Assembly (NCBI RefSeq): GCF_035920445.1
Contig: NZ_CP109162.1
Span: 6,944,001-7,008,000, forward strand
Length of the DNA: 64,000 nt
Direction of reading: 5' to 3'
Source of the DNA: Nocardia sp. NBC_01730
GTDB taxonomy: Bacteria; Actinomycetota; Actinomycetes; Mycobacteriales; Mycobacteriaceae
The notes under the pieces were generated by a model. The model made no database searches and was not told the origin of the DNA. It saw only the letters and a list, made by a program, of their open reading frames with translations. Made by a program: the position numbers and the translations under genes. Of this stretch, positions 13,201 through 28,200 are shown piece by piece. Position 1 is the stretch's first letter; each line of letters opens with the position of its first letter.

Positions 13201-16200
13201 CGCGAAGCGCCGATACTTCGAGTTGCGCGGTGAACTGGTGCAGGAGTTCCCCGACTTCGACCTCGACCGGTTGGGCGTGCGGATGCCGGCGCTCGAGCAG
13301 CTGGAAAAATTGCGCCGCGACTACGTCGACGACGGCGACCGTTGGGAAAACCGGGATGCGCTGCTCGGGTACATGATCAACGCTGTTGCCGACGATGCTC
13401 GGTGGAAGGACCACTTCGACCTGGTATCCGGGCAGGTGGATGACCTCGACGAGGTGGCATGGCGGATCCGCGCGGCGCGCGCGGCGCTCGCCGATCCCGG
13501 TCCTCGGGTCACCGACACCGAGCTCGCCGAACAGTTCGAGGCACTGGCCCGGCTCGAGCAGGAACTGGACCAAGGGCTGGACGAGGCCGTTCGCGCGGCA
13601 ACCACCGAGCAGTACGGTGCCTGGGCCCAGACGGTACCGGGGTTCACCGACGGCATCCGGCAAGTGCCCACCCAACCACCGCCGCCAGTCGACTTGCCTG
13701 CAGGGATGTTCGACGGAGATACGTCGTGGCCGGGGTTCCCCAGCGACGCCCAGCAGGCGCACCTGGCCGGGGTCCCGAAGATCTGTGCCGTCGACGCGAT
13801 GTGGTTCGTCAAAGAGATCCTCGGCGTGCACATCGACGACCTGCCGTCGATGTTCGACTCCGCGATCTGGGCCAACGGCATGCTGCCTTCTCGGATCGCG
13901 GAACTCCTTGGTGCGCAGTGGCATCGCAATGGTTTCGACGAGATCGAGCAGATGCGGCAGCGGGCCGCGAACGGCGACATCGTCCTGGGCACCGTCACGC
14001 ACGGCGAGATCGGTGCGCACATGTTCGTGCTGTATCGCGGCAAAGACGGCACGGTGTGGGTGCATGAACGCAAAGGCCATGAGGTCGTCGACAAGCCGTT
14101 CACCCAGTGGGACAAGCCGAGCGGTCAGTTGCACGGCATCGTGCTGGATGCCGAGGGACAGCCGGTGGACCGGCCGGACGAGGGGGAGCCGCCCGAGGTC
14201 GGGCGAGACATGCCTGGTGTGCGGGACAGCCAGGTCGAGCTGCCGGTGGCTGGAGATCCGGAGCCGGAGAATCAGGAAACCCGTCGGTCACAGATAGCGG
14301 CCGCGTTGAACCAGGCGGGGTTGACGAGTGTCGACGACCTGGTCCATGACGGGGCGCACCCGGTCGATGTAGCCGCAGCGCGCGAGATGGCGCGCAAGGC
14401 GACAGAGTTCTGGGACTACTCGACCGAAATGACGCGCGTCAATATTTGGACCGAGTTTCCGGAGATTTTCGACACCACCGAGGTCCGGCCCAGTAGTGGC
14501 TGGATCGACGGCAACCGTGTTCGACTGAACAGGGAACACGACGAACTACATTCCCGCAGGCGCGGACTCGACGCCGCCGAGCACGCCAGGCTGATGGAGC
14601 TGAAGGCCATCCAGCAGGTGCTGCAAGATGTCGACAACCGGGCCGAGGCCATGCGCATGCCGGTGCACCTGGTGTCCTACCCGGCGACAGGGGATACCGC
14701 GAAGGCGCTGGTGGTCGAGATCGGTGACCGGAAAGCCGCCGCAGGTCACCAGGTGTGGTTCGTTCCGCGGGACGCGGCGGATTACGGCGCGCTGAACGAG
14801 AGCGTCGATGAGTTCACCGACCTCGCCGAGGCCGAGAACGTGCCAGGCCGGGCTACCTCGATCATCGGGGTGCTGCGCTACGGTGGCGCCGCGGACGCGG
14901 ATGTCGCGGCCAGTACGGAGTCGGTTGCCGAGGGGTTGGTGCACCGGATCACCTTCTCCCAGGTCGCGCACGAACTGCGGGCGCCCTACCAGTCGCCGCC
15001 GACCGTCGAAATCGTGCACCGCGGTGACGGATCCGCGGTGTGGGCGGCAGTGGCCGACCGGCTGCGCGACGGGGGCGTCGACCCCGAGCCGGTGCTGGTC
15101 AGGGCTGAGCAGTGGGTGCGGGCGCTGCCCGGTGCACCGGAACTGCAGATGCGCTCCCGCCAGCCCGAGGTGGTCGCCGCCATCGGCGACCCGAGCACCG
15201 CCGACCACGTGGTGGTGTTGCTCGATGCGCAGAACATGGCGGAGTCACTGCGCACTGGTCTGCGTGATGCGGTCGGGCGGTATGCGACCGAGCATCAAGC
15301 ACACCCGGACGAGACGACCGCAGTGGTGGTGGTGCAGGGCGGCGACCCGAGCCGAGTGGCCGGCGTGCTGGCCGGCTTGGCTGAGCAGCGGGCCGCGGCG
15401 GGCCGGATCAGGTTGCGCGGCGAGCGTGGCCTGCTGAAAACGGTGTTGGCCGACGAACGGTTGACCCAGCATCGCGACGCGTTCACCCGTGAGCCGGGCA
15501 AGGGGCGTCAGTTCATCGAAACGGCACGGAAACTGGTGGCGGAGGGGCCTTTCCGTCGCGGCGCGCAGTCGGTCACCAATCCGGTCACTCTGGGGAGCTC
15601 CCTGGACCTGGTGCGTCGCTTCGACGGTGATGCCCGGCGGGTGCGGCGCATCGAGATGTTGGAATCGATGCTGTATCAGGGGCAGTCGCGGGTCGAGCTG
15701 AAGATGCTCGACCCGGCGAAATACCAGGACCTGACCGACCAGATGCGTCGGCTGCAGCTCGAGGCCGAGCGGGTCAACAGCCCGCGGATGCGCCTCGAAC
15801 GCCTCGAACGACTCGGGGGCGCCCATGACGTCTTCGCCACCGCGGAAGTGGGCGAGCAACTGCGTGCGGCCAGGGCGAAGTTGGACGTATCGCTGGAGGA
15901 GGCGTTGCTGACCGCGGGAGAATTGGGGTTGCGCGCCGATCCGCAGCAATTCTCGACCGTGCCGCGCGACGATCTCACGCGGTCGATGAACGTCAGCGCG
16001 CTACAGCGCCGCACGCTGTTCATACAGTCCAATGAGCGCGAACTGCCGATCGGTCAGCCAGCGGATCTTGCCCGTGTGCGCAGGCACCGGGCTGATCTGC
16101 TGGTGCCGCTGATCGGTGGCAAGGTCGATCAGCTGACCCCGATCCGGGTCGCGCAGTTGGTCGACCTGTGGGAAAAACAGAACCAAGGTGAAGGTCTCGG

Positions 16201-19200
16201 CCTCGCCAAGGAAATCCAGGTACTGGACGCACGGATCACTCTCTCGCAGCGGTTCTTCGCGGAGGCACGACAGGTCGAGGTAATCAGCCGGTTGCAGGCC
16301 GCACTGCACCAGGCCCAGACACATGTGGCGGAGGCGGACAACCAGCTCGAGCGGCTGCGCAGTTCCTACCGGGATCGCTACGAGACCGACTGGCTTCGAG
16401 TCCCGGACGGTCCGATCGACACTGCCGTGCTGGTCGAACTGCATCGCAAAGCCAAGGCGTACCTCGAATACGACATCACGATCCGCAATGCACAGAGCGA
16501 CCTGTGGCAGATGCGCGAGGTCGCGTGGCACCGGGACAAGTGGGTGGCCAAGGCGTCAGCATTGCAACAGCTGGCCGGACGGATGGACACCCTGGCCGGG
16601 GAGCGGTTGCGGGTGCAGTCGGCCCTGGACGCGGCCGAATCGGCGATCATCACATCGCCGCTCACCCGCGAGCACGAGATGGGCGAATTCCGGTGGCTGA
16701 CACAGCGATCCGGGCGCACCGACCTGCTGAAGGCACTGGTGGTGGACCCGGTCAACGCCATGCGGCTGGAGTTGCGCGAGCTGCTGGAGAACTCGATCAC
16801 CGTCGACACCGCGGCCGCACAACTCGCCCGCATCGACGCGGCCATGGTGGAGGGCTTCAGAACGAAGCTCGACGCTGTGCTCGTCGAAGACCGCCCCCCG
16901 GCGGATGTCTTCGGCCATGAGCCTCCGGACTCCGACACCCGCCGGCATCTGCGGGGCGACGAGCTGACCTGCCTGTTGGATGCCACCGAGGCCGCCAACG
17001 CCAAAGTCGGCAAACCGCCGTTGTCGGCGGAGCAACGGCTCCTGCTCCGGTCCGGCCTGCCAGGGACGGATGCTCGGGAGGCGCCGGAGATCGTCGGATC
17101 CGACTGGGAAGCGAACGGTTTCGAATCCTTCGAGGCGCTGCACGATCGGGTGCTGTCCACCGGGGACGTGGTGGTCGCGGTGCTCGGCTACCGCGGTTTC
17201 GACAACCCGAACGAGGTCGGTTCGCACGCGGTGACCGTGTACCGGGACGGCGACACCGTGATGGTGATCGACAACGGCCAGGAGACCGAGTTCTCGGCGT
17301 GGAAGTCCCGCCAGAGCGGCGTGGACAGCCTGGCAGGCATGGCGCTGAAATCCGATGGGACGGCGGGCCGGTCACTCGGGCCGGACGGCAAGTCGCAGGC
17401 GGTCGCTGGCCTGGACTTCAAGAACGTCCGCATCGGCGCACGCATGGGCGGCCGCGACGAGGGCCTGCTCGGTTACATCGAGCCTCGCGCGGCGCTACCG
17501 ACACTCGAACCCGAATTCACTACCGAGGGACATCGCAGGGTGGCCGAGCAGGCGTGGCAGCGCCTGCGGCGTCGGGTCGACGCCGCGTTCGACGCCGCCG
17601 AGCCGAACGGCCCATTGGCCGAGCACAACCCCGCCGTCATCCGGCAGATGCGCCAGCGGGTGATCGAAGGGCTGGCCGGCATCGAGCCCGAAGCCATTCC
17701 CGCCGCCAGACGGCGATTGCGCCTGGAACTGATCGAACAGCAGTGGGACGCGGATGAGTTCGCGGCGCACCGGGTGTCGATCCTGCAGAACCTTGCCGCC
17801 GAACTGGCCACCGAGGACCTGCCGGATTCACTGCGGGATCAGGTGAACCGGATGCGGCTGGCGCGGGAACTCGCCGACTTGCGGGCAATCGAGCCGACTG
17901 AGCTGACCGCGGAGAACGCGCAGCGACTTGCGGAACTCGAGGGCTGGGTGGATCGGTTGACCGTCGCCCAGCGGTGGGCCACCCAGCTGCCCGGACATCC
18001 TCCGGTGCGGTTGCTTGGGTTCCCCCTGCCCGGCGAAACCGGGAACACGATGCTCGAAATCGGCGACGTGAGAACCGCGGAGGAAGTGAATGTGCTTGTC
18101 GCCGCGGGCCCGGTGCCGCGGGCCCAGCAGGCGATCGAGACGGGCGACCCGGATCTCGTCCAGGCGATGAACATGGTGTCGTGGCTGGCGGACAACGAGT
18201 CGGTTGCGGTGGTGTTGGTGCAGGAGGGCGCCGACCTGGAGGACGATGTCGCCGCCCTGTTGTCGACCAGGGACGATTCCGTGATTCCGCCCGCCGTCGT
18301 CGGCTTCTTCGACAGTCGCGATGAAGTCAGGGGAGAATGGCATGGCCTGGCGGTCTCGCCGATGCCGAGGGATCCACACGGCGTGGTATTTACCGCGCTC
18401 GAATGGGCCGGGATGCGCAGTGTCCGGGACATGCTGTCGGCCGCGGACGCCGATCCGGACGAGGTGCGGAGCCGGGCGCGGGCCAACGACGTCGCATGGC
18501 GCGCTTGGCCGCCGTATGTGCACACGGTTCTGCTGGAGCTGTATCCGGAGGTGCTGGCCGAAGCTCCCGGGTTGCCGGCGGCCGTGCGTGCCGAGGCGGG
18601 TGCGGCTGCCCTGCGTGCCGGCGCGCACTCCGACCGGACGGACGATGCCCAGCAGTCGATCGCGGGCTCCCAGGAGATCCTCGATCTGCTGGAGGCGACG
18701 GCCGAACGGGGACTACCGGTACGGCGTCTCTCGCATGCCGTGGACGGTGACACCCGCCTGCTGACGGTGGCGTACGGCAATCCGGACCGAGCGAGCCGGG
18801 TGCACTGGGGGGTGTTCGAGGCGGCGGAGCTTGGCGACGCCATGAACATGGCGGAAGAAGCGTTCCGAGACCTGGACGACGGCGATACTGCCTTCGTCGC
18901 GCTGGTACGTGGGCACGGTTCCGACCCTGCTTCGTCGGCCGAGGATCGGGCCGAGTCGGACGCGGTGGAGCTGACGCGCGGGATAGCCGCGCACAACGCT
19001 GTGCGGCAGCTACGCGATCCCTACCAACGCCGTCCGGAAACCCATCTCACCGACAACGCCCGCGCTTCTGCCGCCGTCACTCGAGTGCCGCCGGGTTCCG
19101 GTATGGCAGCCGAGATCGATTCGGCGCCAACCCGATCGGAATGGGAGATCCGCCGCAGGCTCACGGCCGCGCGGGCCAACTACCAGCAGGTTGCCGACAG

Positions 19201-22200
19201 AATCGCCGATCTTGTCGGTCAGCTGGAAGGGCTCCCGGTTGAGGTCGCCGCGGCCGAGCTGACACCGGACCTGGTCTTCGACACGATCTACCGGTTGTCG
19301 ACCCAGGCGACCGGCCCGGCCAACGAGGCGACACTGTCCGGTCTGTTCCAGAACGCGCCCCGGCTGTTGCTGGCGGACGCGGAACTACGCCAGTTCGCCG
19401 AACATCTGGCCACCGAGCACGGCCTCGATCACTGGGTGATGTCCGAGACCGAGGCGGTACGGCAGCTGACCGCACTACAGGCCCGGCGTCTGGTGCGAGG
19501 CGTCCAGGTTTTGGATGCCATCCGGGACCTGGTCCGTGACATCGATGGGGCCGGCCTGAACTCCGCCGATCGCATCGATGAGTTCGACGAGCTGAGCTTG
19601 GACGACCTGTCGCCGCAGCGGTTGCGTGAGATGCTCACCGTCCTGCTGGGGCGGTCGATGGACGACAGCCACCGGGTGCGGATCGCCGAACTCGTCGAAG
19701 CGATTCCGCTTTTCGTCGTCCTCGACACCCAGATTCGGCACCTGCGAGGCCGGGCACAGGTCGTGGGTGTCGACACCCTGCTCAACCAGATGCGCCAGGC
19801 CTACACGTCCCGTGAATTCGCCCGCCAAGGCCTGGCCGAGCTGGATGCGGTGTCCGAGCTCACCAACCCGACGGTGTTGCGTGCGGCCCGTGCCGAGCGG
19901 GCCGCGTTGCACCGGGAGTTGGTCGCACGCCTGTCGGTGTCGTCGGCACAGTTGACCGACGCGGAACTGCAGCTGCGACTGGATGCTTTGGGCAGCAGTC
20001 CAGGGGCGTTGGTCACCCGGCGGTTGGCAACGAAGTATCGAAACCAGCGTGCTCGGGTCGAGGCGGGCGATGCGTACGTGGCGAGCGACCGCCGCTTCAC
20101 CTGGTTGCTGCACCGGGCCCGGCTGCTCGATGGGCTCTCACGCAGCCGTGGTGGGGACGCCGCCGACCTCGACACCGCGGTGGCCCCGGTCGGCTCCGAC
20201 ACCGCCACCCGGCTCGCCCGAATCGACGAGCAGATCCAGGACATCCTGACCGAGATCACCGAACGGTTCGAACCGGTGGTTCCGACCACCGATGTGCCGG
20301 AGCATCCCTTGCACACAGGTGTGCCGGACTGCGCCTTGGTGTCAGTGAACCGGCTGGTGGAATTCCGGCGGCGCCACGGCAAGCTGCCCCAGGATTGGTC
20401 CACGGCGGTGATGCTCGCCCACCAGGGGCTGGCCGGGGTCCCCGAATGGGCAGCCGCGGAGGCCGCGGACGCGGACTGGCAACACTTCTCGTCACTGCGT
20501 GCGCTCATCAACCATGTGAGCAAGCACGGCGGTGCGGCCGCGGGCGCCATGGTGTTCCGTGCCGGAGGCCGCGCGGGCGGGCACATGTTCGAGGTGGAGC
20601 TCGACGACGACGGTCACTTGGTCGTGCACGAGTGGGTCGGCAACGAGGAGCGGATCTTCCGCGACGGCGAAGTGCGCGGGTGGCTGCGCGAGCGCGAGCG
20701 GCTGGGCATCCTGAAGGTGAAAGCCCTTGTCGCCGACGCCGAAGGCGACGCGGTCATCCCGTTCGTGAAGGGTGACCGGCTGGCGCTCACCGACGACATC
20801 CCGGCCGTCATGTTGGCGGGGTTGCCGAACGACGGCGACCCGTCCGTGGCCCGTGACCGCGACAACCGAGCAGAGCTGGATCGGCAACAGGATCTGCTTG
20901 CCGCACAGGTGGGTTCGTCGCGTCACACAGAGCTGGAGGCGGTCGAGGAACTGCTGTTCGCGGCAGGCCACCATGCCGCCGACATGCGCATCGAGCCGGT
21001 GCGGCTGCTGGAGTTCAACCGCGGCGACCAGGACGGTGACCGGGGCCGGGTCGTCGTGCAATACGGCGACCCGACGACCGCGGACACCGTGTTGGGCATC
21101 GTGGTCGATACCGTCACCGATGGTCGACAGCTGATGTACCAGCCGGACATGATCGCCGGGGCGATCGCGGCAGCGGCAGAGCGCGGCGGCACGGTGGCGG
21201 CGGTCGTGGTGTACCGGCACGACGACAGCGACGCCGCCTACGGCCGGGCCCCCTACGACACCGACCTGGACACCGCCGACGCTACGGCGCTGGCCGGGGA
21301 ACTGGAACCGGTGTACCGGGCGCGCACGCGCAAGCCGCGGATCGAATTCGTCAGCAGGGGTGACGGCGCCGCCGTGACGGAGGTCGCGCGGGAACAGTTG
21401 GCAGCCGAGGGCATCGACACTGTCGTCGGGGATTCGCTCGACACCGGTTTCCGTGTCCCACCGTTGCCGCGCACCCCGGGCGCCCAGGCCAGGGGGGAAC
21501 AGCTGGCCATGGAACTGCGGCACTACAACGACCCCACCGAGGCACTCGAGTGGTTGGACGCTCTGGTGCCCGAAGATGTGCAGTTGATTGCCGAGGTGGC
21601 GCCCGAACTGTTGGCCGACCGCGACGGGGTGGCCGGTCATGAACGTTCGAACGCGTTGCGGTCGCGGCTGCAGGCGACGCTCGAAGAACGGCGTGAGCAC
21701 GGCGACACCGGGGAAGTGCGGCGGTTGCGCGCTTTCGACGAAGGCTTGCTGCGCGCCGGTCAGCGGGCTGTCCGGGATCTGGAAGCGGTCCACCTCTACG
21801 ACTTCGACGCGCCGACTGTCCGGCCGTTGGCGTTGCCGCTGCGGCAGGCGCCGGACAGCCGGTCGTTCGTACTGCTCGACGCAGGCCCCCGCACCGAAGA
21901 GATCACCGTGTTCGTCACCGCCGGACCGGCGACCCCGGACCTGCTGCGCCTCGGGTTGCACCAGGCGCACGAACACCTCGTCGTCGACCTCGCCAGTCAG
22001 CATGTACAGGGGAGCTACGGGCCGCGCGCCGCGGCGGTCTGGCAGGGCACCGACCCGGATCGGCTGGTTCGTGACCTGGCCACCGTCGCCGCGGGCTACC
22101 CCGACGCGCGGATCAGGTTCGTCGTCGACGGTGATATCGGTGACGCACTGGTGCGCACGGCACTGGCCGATAACCGGATGACGGCGCACCGGGAGCAGTT

Positions 22201-25200
22201 CGACGGCAACGACAGCGGAGCAGTCGAAATCAGTCGCCGGTTGCCTGCCCTGCCCCCGGCCCAGGAGGCGTTCCTGGTTTCCGCGCTCGGTTCCTTGGGA
22301 ACGTCGGTCCCCGACTCCGTGCCGCCGCGGCCGGTGTTGCCCGAGGTGCCGACGGACCCGGACGTGGGCGACCGTGCGAAGACGTTGTGGTCGAACCTGT
22401 TCGGCGACGCGACGGCAGTCGACGCTGACAACTTCGAGGCGAACTGGGGGACGCTGAGCCGGGACGAGCGCTGGCTGTTGGTGGCGGGGGCACCCGCGAA
22501 GCTCGCAGAGCAGCAGGGGGTTCCGGCCCGGTGGCGCGACCGCGCCAACCGGATGCTGCTCGCCAAGCGCCTGGAATTCCTGCGGGCCGAAGACGCGTTG
22601 GGCATGCTCGGCGACGCCGGCCCAGGACGGGACGAGCTGAACCTGCTGGAAGACCGGGTCGCGGCGCTGGAGGCCGCCGCACGCCGGGCCGCGACCATGC
22701 CTGGTCACCCCCCGGTGCACGTGCTTTCGCTGGGAGTGCACATACCGGCGCTGGGTTTGGTGGACAACGGCCGCCCCCGCCGGATGATCGCCGCGTGGGG
22801 CGACGTGGACACCGCGAGCCGGATCAAGGTGACCGTGGTGGGCCGCTTGGGGTCGGTGTCGCCGGCGGACGGGATGGACGCTGCCGCGGACGTTTTCGAC
22901 CCGAGCGGGACACAGGCTTCTGTCGCGTATCTCGCTGCGGACGGGCCGGGTTCGGCGGCGGGTCCCGAACCGGTCAGTGGCGACGAGCTGAGCCGGGCGG
23001 CAGGCCGCGAACTGCTCCATGACATCGACACCACGATGCACGTGCAACGCCACTACCGGAAGTTGGCACTCGGCCGGAGCATGGCGGGGCTCGAAGTGGA
23101 CGCGTTGCCTGCCGGTCGGGACGTCCTCCAGTCCGCGGAGAACCAGAAGGCGACGCTGTCGCGCGACATCGACGTCGAATGGGGGCCGCCGCTCGGCCTG
23201 GAATTCGACGACGACGTGGTCGGGTACCGGTCGCCGGACACCGACGACCTGGCGCCGTTGGACCAGGAACTCGAGGGTGTCTCGGCTAACTGCACCACCT
23301 ACGTCGCCCGCTCGCAACACGAGACCTGGCCGGATTCGGAACTGCCCGAGGTGCCGGATGCCGGTATCCACGGCCGCTCGGACACCGAACTCGCCTACCT
23401 GCTGCAGGCCGGTTGGCACGACGAGGTCTTCCACAACGACCAGGACGGGCCCACCGCGCACGACAAGATCGACGCGATCCTGCGCGACCTGGGTCCCGGC
23501 GCCACCGCTGTGGTGGTCGACGAATACACCCACTTCGACCCGAACAACCCGAAGCAGGTCGGCTCACACGTCCACGAGCGGTACGTCGCCGCCGACGGTG
23601 TGACGGTACTGGTCCGCAACTGGAAGCACACCCCGGCCGACCCCTACGCCATCGAGCCCCCCACCGCTACACCCGACACCGAGGCGCCTCCCACGGAAGG
23701 TGTCCGGGAGAGCACCGTCATCTTCCGCCGTGGCAACGGCGCCGCGACGGTGGAATACGGCCCGGACACCGCTCACGCCCCCGGCGCCACGCGACGGACC
23801 CGGATCGGGCGGGAACAGCCGGAGCGTGGCGAGGTGGCGGCGTTGCTGGCCGCAGCACGCGCAGGCGATGACCCCGCCGCGTCGAGACGTCTGCAAGAGA
23901 TTTTCGGTCGGCAGATCTTCCCGGATGTGCGGGCCATGACCGGCAGCATGCAAGCCGTGTCGTTGGCGCGCGGCGCCGTCGACGACGTGTTCGCCACCGC
24001 CGTGCAGTACAACTGGAACCCGCCCGAAGGTCAGGACGTCCGCGACTGGTTGCTCGGTATCGCGCGCAAAGCGGTGGACCGCAGGATTGCGGAACGTGTT
24101 CGCGCGGCTGTCCTGGAGCGGGTACGGGCCGATGCGGGCGGGAACGATAGCTACGCGGCGGCCGCATCGGAATTGCGGGCCCAAGTTATGGTCTCGGCGT
24201 CGTCGGTCGAAGTCGAACATGCCTTGAACAGCAGTCTCCGTGGATCACACCGGGAATGGCTGCGACAGCGCTACGGGCTGGAGGCTACCGAGAATGCCGC
24301 TCTGTCCAGGGCCATGAAACTGGGTGCGGGCTCGTCGCCGGAAATCTTGGACAAGGCTGCGGCGCGCACACTGGCCGACGCAGTCTTCGCGGAGTATCGG
24401 ATCTCGCTGCACGAGTTGTCACCGGGCACTCCGCGATACGAGCTGTTGAACAGGCTGGTGTCCGCGCGCTTTCCTGCGGAGGTCGTGGCGGCCTTGGGAG
24501 GTGACCTCGAGAAACTGCGACGCGCGGCGGAGGACCTGCCCACCCGTTCCCGTGAGTACTTCAACCTCAGGTTCCTGCGAGGGCTTTCTGTTGAGCGAGT
24601 CTTCCAAATAATGGGGATCAAAGACAATTTCTATACATATGAGGCCATCGTCACGGATTATTTGATGATCTCGTTGCTCGACGTGCCGGAGCCGCCGGTT
24701 GTCGATATCGAAGGATGGTTGAACGGACTTCCGGACGCCGGCCCGGCCTACAATCGACTGGTTGCGGACGTAATGGAGCGGCTGTCGGCAGTGTCTCCGA
24801 CACTCGCGAAGGCGATGGCCGGGGACCTCACGAAACTGGCGCGTGCCGTCGCCGCTCTCCCTCCACAACAGAAGACCATTACCTGCCTGACAATCCTGCA
24901 AGGCCAGCCGTTGCTCGAGGCGAGCCGGGCAATGGTGCTGACGCGGAACACCGCAGCTTCACAACGATCCCTCGCGGCGCGGAACTTGGCTGAATCGTTC
25001 GCCCCATCCCGCTCTGATGCGTCGACGCCGGAACCGGCTCAGGGACAACAAGATCAGGCGCCGAGCCCGGGTATCGATCATGCCGAGGCGGAGACACCGC
25101 AGGAAAAGCAGGACGAGGCTGTCGCAGCATTCCTCGATTCAGGTAGGCCGCCTACTGAAATGGATCTGGCCGTCGTGGCCGACCTGCCACTGCGAACGGT

Positions 25201-28200
25201 CATTCTTGTGCTGAACAAGAAAGCGGTCAGCCCACGGATACACGACCAAGTGGTAAAGGCCGCGAAGAGGATTGGATACGTCCTTCGTGACGATGTCGCC
25301 AAGCCGCAGCGTCCTCCGGATCATGCCAGGCCGGCTCTCGTGGCGCGTCGCGCGAGAACGTCGTACCGCACCGTGACCCGTTTGGCTAGAGGGGAATCGG
25401 TTCCCGATACCATTCGGGAAAGGGTGATGGCCGTGATGTCGGAACTCGAATACGAGTTCCGAGACGGTGAACTGGTCTCGATTCACGAATTCGCTCCGAA
25501 GTTCGAATGGACCACCTTGGCCAGGGAAGCCGGAGTGGACCCGAGCACGCTGCGGTACATGCTCGACGGTGGTTCGGTGAGTGCGGAGACTCGGCGGAAG
25601 GTCGTCGAGGCGGCCGCTCGGCTCCGGTTCGAGCTTCCGGAAGTGCTGGTAAGTCCGCCGGCGTCGCCGGCGTCGCCGCCCTCTCGGTCTCGGCTGGCTC
25701 GCGAGGCCGGAGTGGCGTTCGATGCGTTGGCGCGCATGCTCGACGGCGACATGGTGGCGTACGAGACGTGGCGGAAGGTCACAGCGGCGGCCGCCCGGAT
25801 CGGGTTCGAGCTTCCGGAAGCGGCTCTGAGACCACCGATTTGGTGGCATACCGCGGAGGTCGGGCGCTTAGCGGGGACGTCCACGGCGACCGTACGACGG
25901 GTGCGCGCCGGAAAATGGGTAGATCCGGAGTTGCGTGATCGAGTGATCGGTGCGCTGCGTCAGTTCGCCCCCGAACTCGTGGATCAGCTCCCACCTGCGC
26001 CGTCACGACCGGCCCGTCGCAACAACATGACCGATGTGGCGCGCGAGTCGGGGGTGCCTTATCACCACGTTCGTCGGGTATTCGCCGGCCTGGAAACGGA
26101 TGCACAGGTAGGGCAGGCGGTGTTGGCGACCGCGGATCGTCTCGGCGTCCCGATAACGGCAGAAGTCAGGTTCAAGACGTCTCCGCCGCGGAAGGTCGCC
26201 TTGGCCGAGGTGGCACGGCAAGCGGACGTGAATCCCGGCAGCGTGCACAAAGCCCTCAACGGTCAACAGGTGAGTGCGCAGGTGATGCGGAAGGTGTTGC
26301 GCGCGGCAACCCGGCTCGGATACCCGCTGACACCTGAGGTGCTCGCGAAGATTCGGTTGCCACAGGAATTCGCGATCGACTTGGCCGCGGCCGCAGGAGT
26401 GTCCGAAGAAGCGGTAGATCGGGTGTTCGCCGGTCGGGAAACGAATGCGGCGATATGGCGGCAGGTTCGTGATACGGCGATGCGGCTGGGTCTCCTACCA
26501 CGCAGGCCAGGTAAACCGGAAGTGGCTCGGCTGGCGGGGGTGAGTCTGAAGGCGGCGCACCAGATCCTCAACCGCCGCTATCCGAGTTACACCGAGACCG
26601 AGCAACGAGTTTTTGTTGCGGCGCAGTGGTTGGGATATCCGCTTTCTCCGAGTCAGCGTGCCGCGATCGATCCGCGTTTTATCGCGGAGCGTTTCTTCCC
26701 TGAGCGGATAGCCGAGGGAGCCGCTTTCGAACAGCAACCCGGATACGCCGCTGTCGCAGCGGCGGCGGGCGTGGACCAGGCGATTGTCTCCCGGGTACTG
26801 CTTGGGGTAGCGGAGATCGACGAGGATGTCCGACAGCGGGTCTTCGAAGCAGCTGATCGGGAGGGTCTTTGGTATTCCGCTACGTCCAGGGCGGACGTCG
26901 AGCAAGTTCGTGCCGTGCAGGCGGAACTGGCCGACTTGTTGGGGGTGACATGGCAGGAAGTGGACCGGGCGCTGGTAGCGGAGGCCCAGGACCGTGCTTG
27001 GGACAATGCGGATCTGGCGGACCGGTTCCATAAGGCAGCCGACAGTTTCTCGACGTTGAGTGACAGCGCGCTGACACGCCGTCCGACGCAGGATGATGTG
27101 GCCAGACTTGCCGGTGCGGGACAAGCCACCGTGTCCGAAGTGTTCGGTAGAAGCAAGCCGGTTTTCACCGAGGAAGAGCAGCGGATCCTTGTTGCTGCGC
27201 AATGGCTGGGATACAAGGTTCCTACCTCCCTCCAGGCTGTTATCGATCCGGTGTTTGTCGAGACCAGGTTCACGCCTGGTCATTTCGTGGACGGTGAGTT
27301 CATCCGTGGGCATTTCAAACGTCAACCTATGCAAACCGAATTGGCTGAATCGGCGGGCGTTTCCCCGGCAACGGTCAGCCGGGTCGTCCAGGGCACCGGT
27401 GGAAGTGCGGCAGCCCGTGCCGCCGTGTTCGAAGCGATCGACGAGCTCGAGTATTGGTCTCCGGGCGGCCATGCCGCTATTGCTCGATTGGCGGGCGTTT
27501 CCATTCGGACGGTCGCCGATGTATTTGCCCAAAATGAACCGACTCACACCGTCGGGGAACGGCGGGTGTTGCTCGCGGCGCGGCGGCTCGGTGTGGGAAT
27601 ACCGGAAAGCCTCCGCGGCGTTCTCAAAGAGCGTATTTCGTTGGGTGATATCGCCCTTGCAGCAAATGTGAGTGTGGCGACCGTCGCCCGGGTACGCGAC
27701 GGGGAAGTCTCGTTGGACAACGAGATCAGCCGGCGGGTATTGGCCGTGATGCGCCAACTCGGGGTCCTGGAGCAGCCCGGTGGTACTCGCGACATTGACA
27801 CCCCCACCCGCGACTCTGACGCCCACACCGACGGGGCCAAGCCGGATCTGTCCACGAGCGGAACACAGATGGCCGTCGCCCGGATGGCGAGGGTGTCGCG
27901 GTGGACAGTCGCCAACGTGGTGGCCAGGGACACCCCAGTGGGTACGGATGAAGAACGGCGGGTGGTTTTCGCCCTGGCCCAGCTCGGCGAAGAAGTGCCG
28001 GAAGGACTTCGAGCCGTGCTCGAGGGACCCGCGCCGGAATTCGACGGGGAAGCGTTCGTCGCGGAAAAGGGGATACCGCAGCGGCAGGTCGCCGAGATCG
28101 CCGAGGTGTCCCAGTCAACGGTGGCTCGGGTGCTCGAGGGGAAGATCTCTCCCGACAGCCCGAAGGGTCAAAGGGTGGTTGCCGCGTTGCGGCAGCTGGG

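Noticed and set aside
24590..24690. AT-rich patch that could be read as a promoter
   Set aside because: It lies inside the sigma region 4-like coding sequence, the frame continues without interruption, and no ribosome binding site with a credible new start follows.
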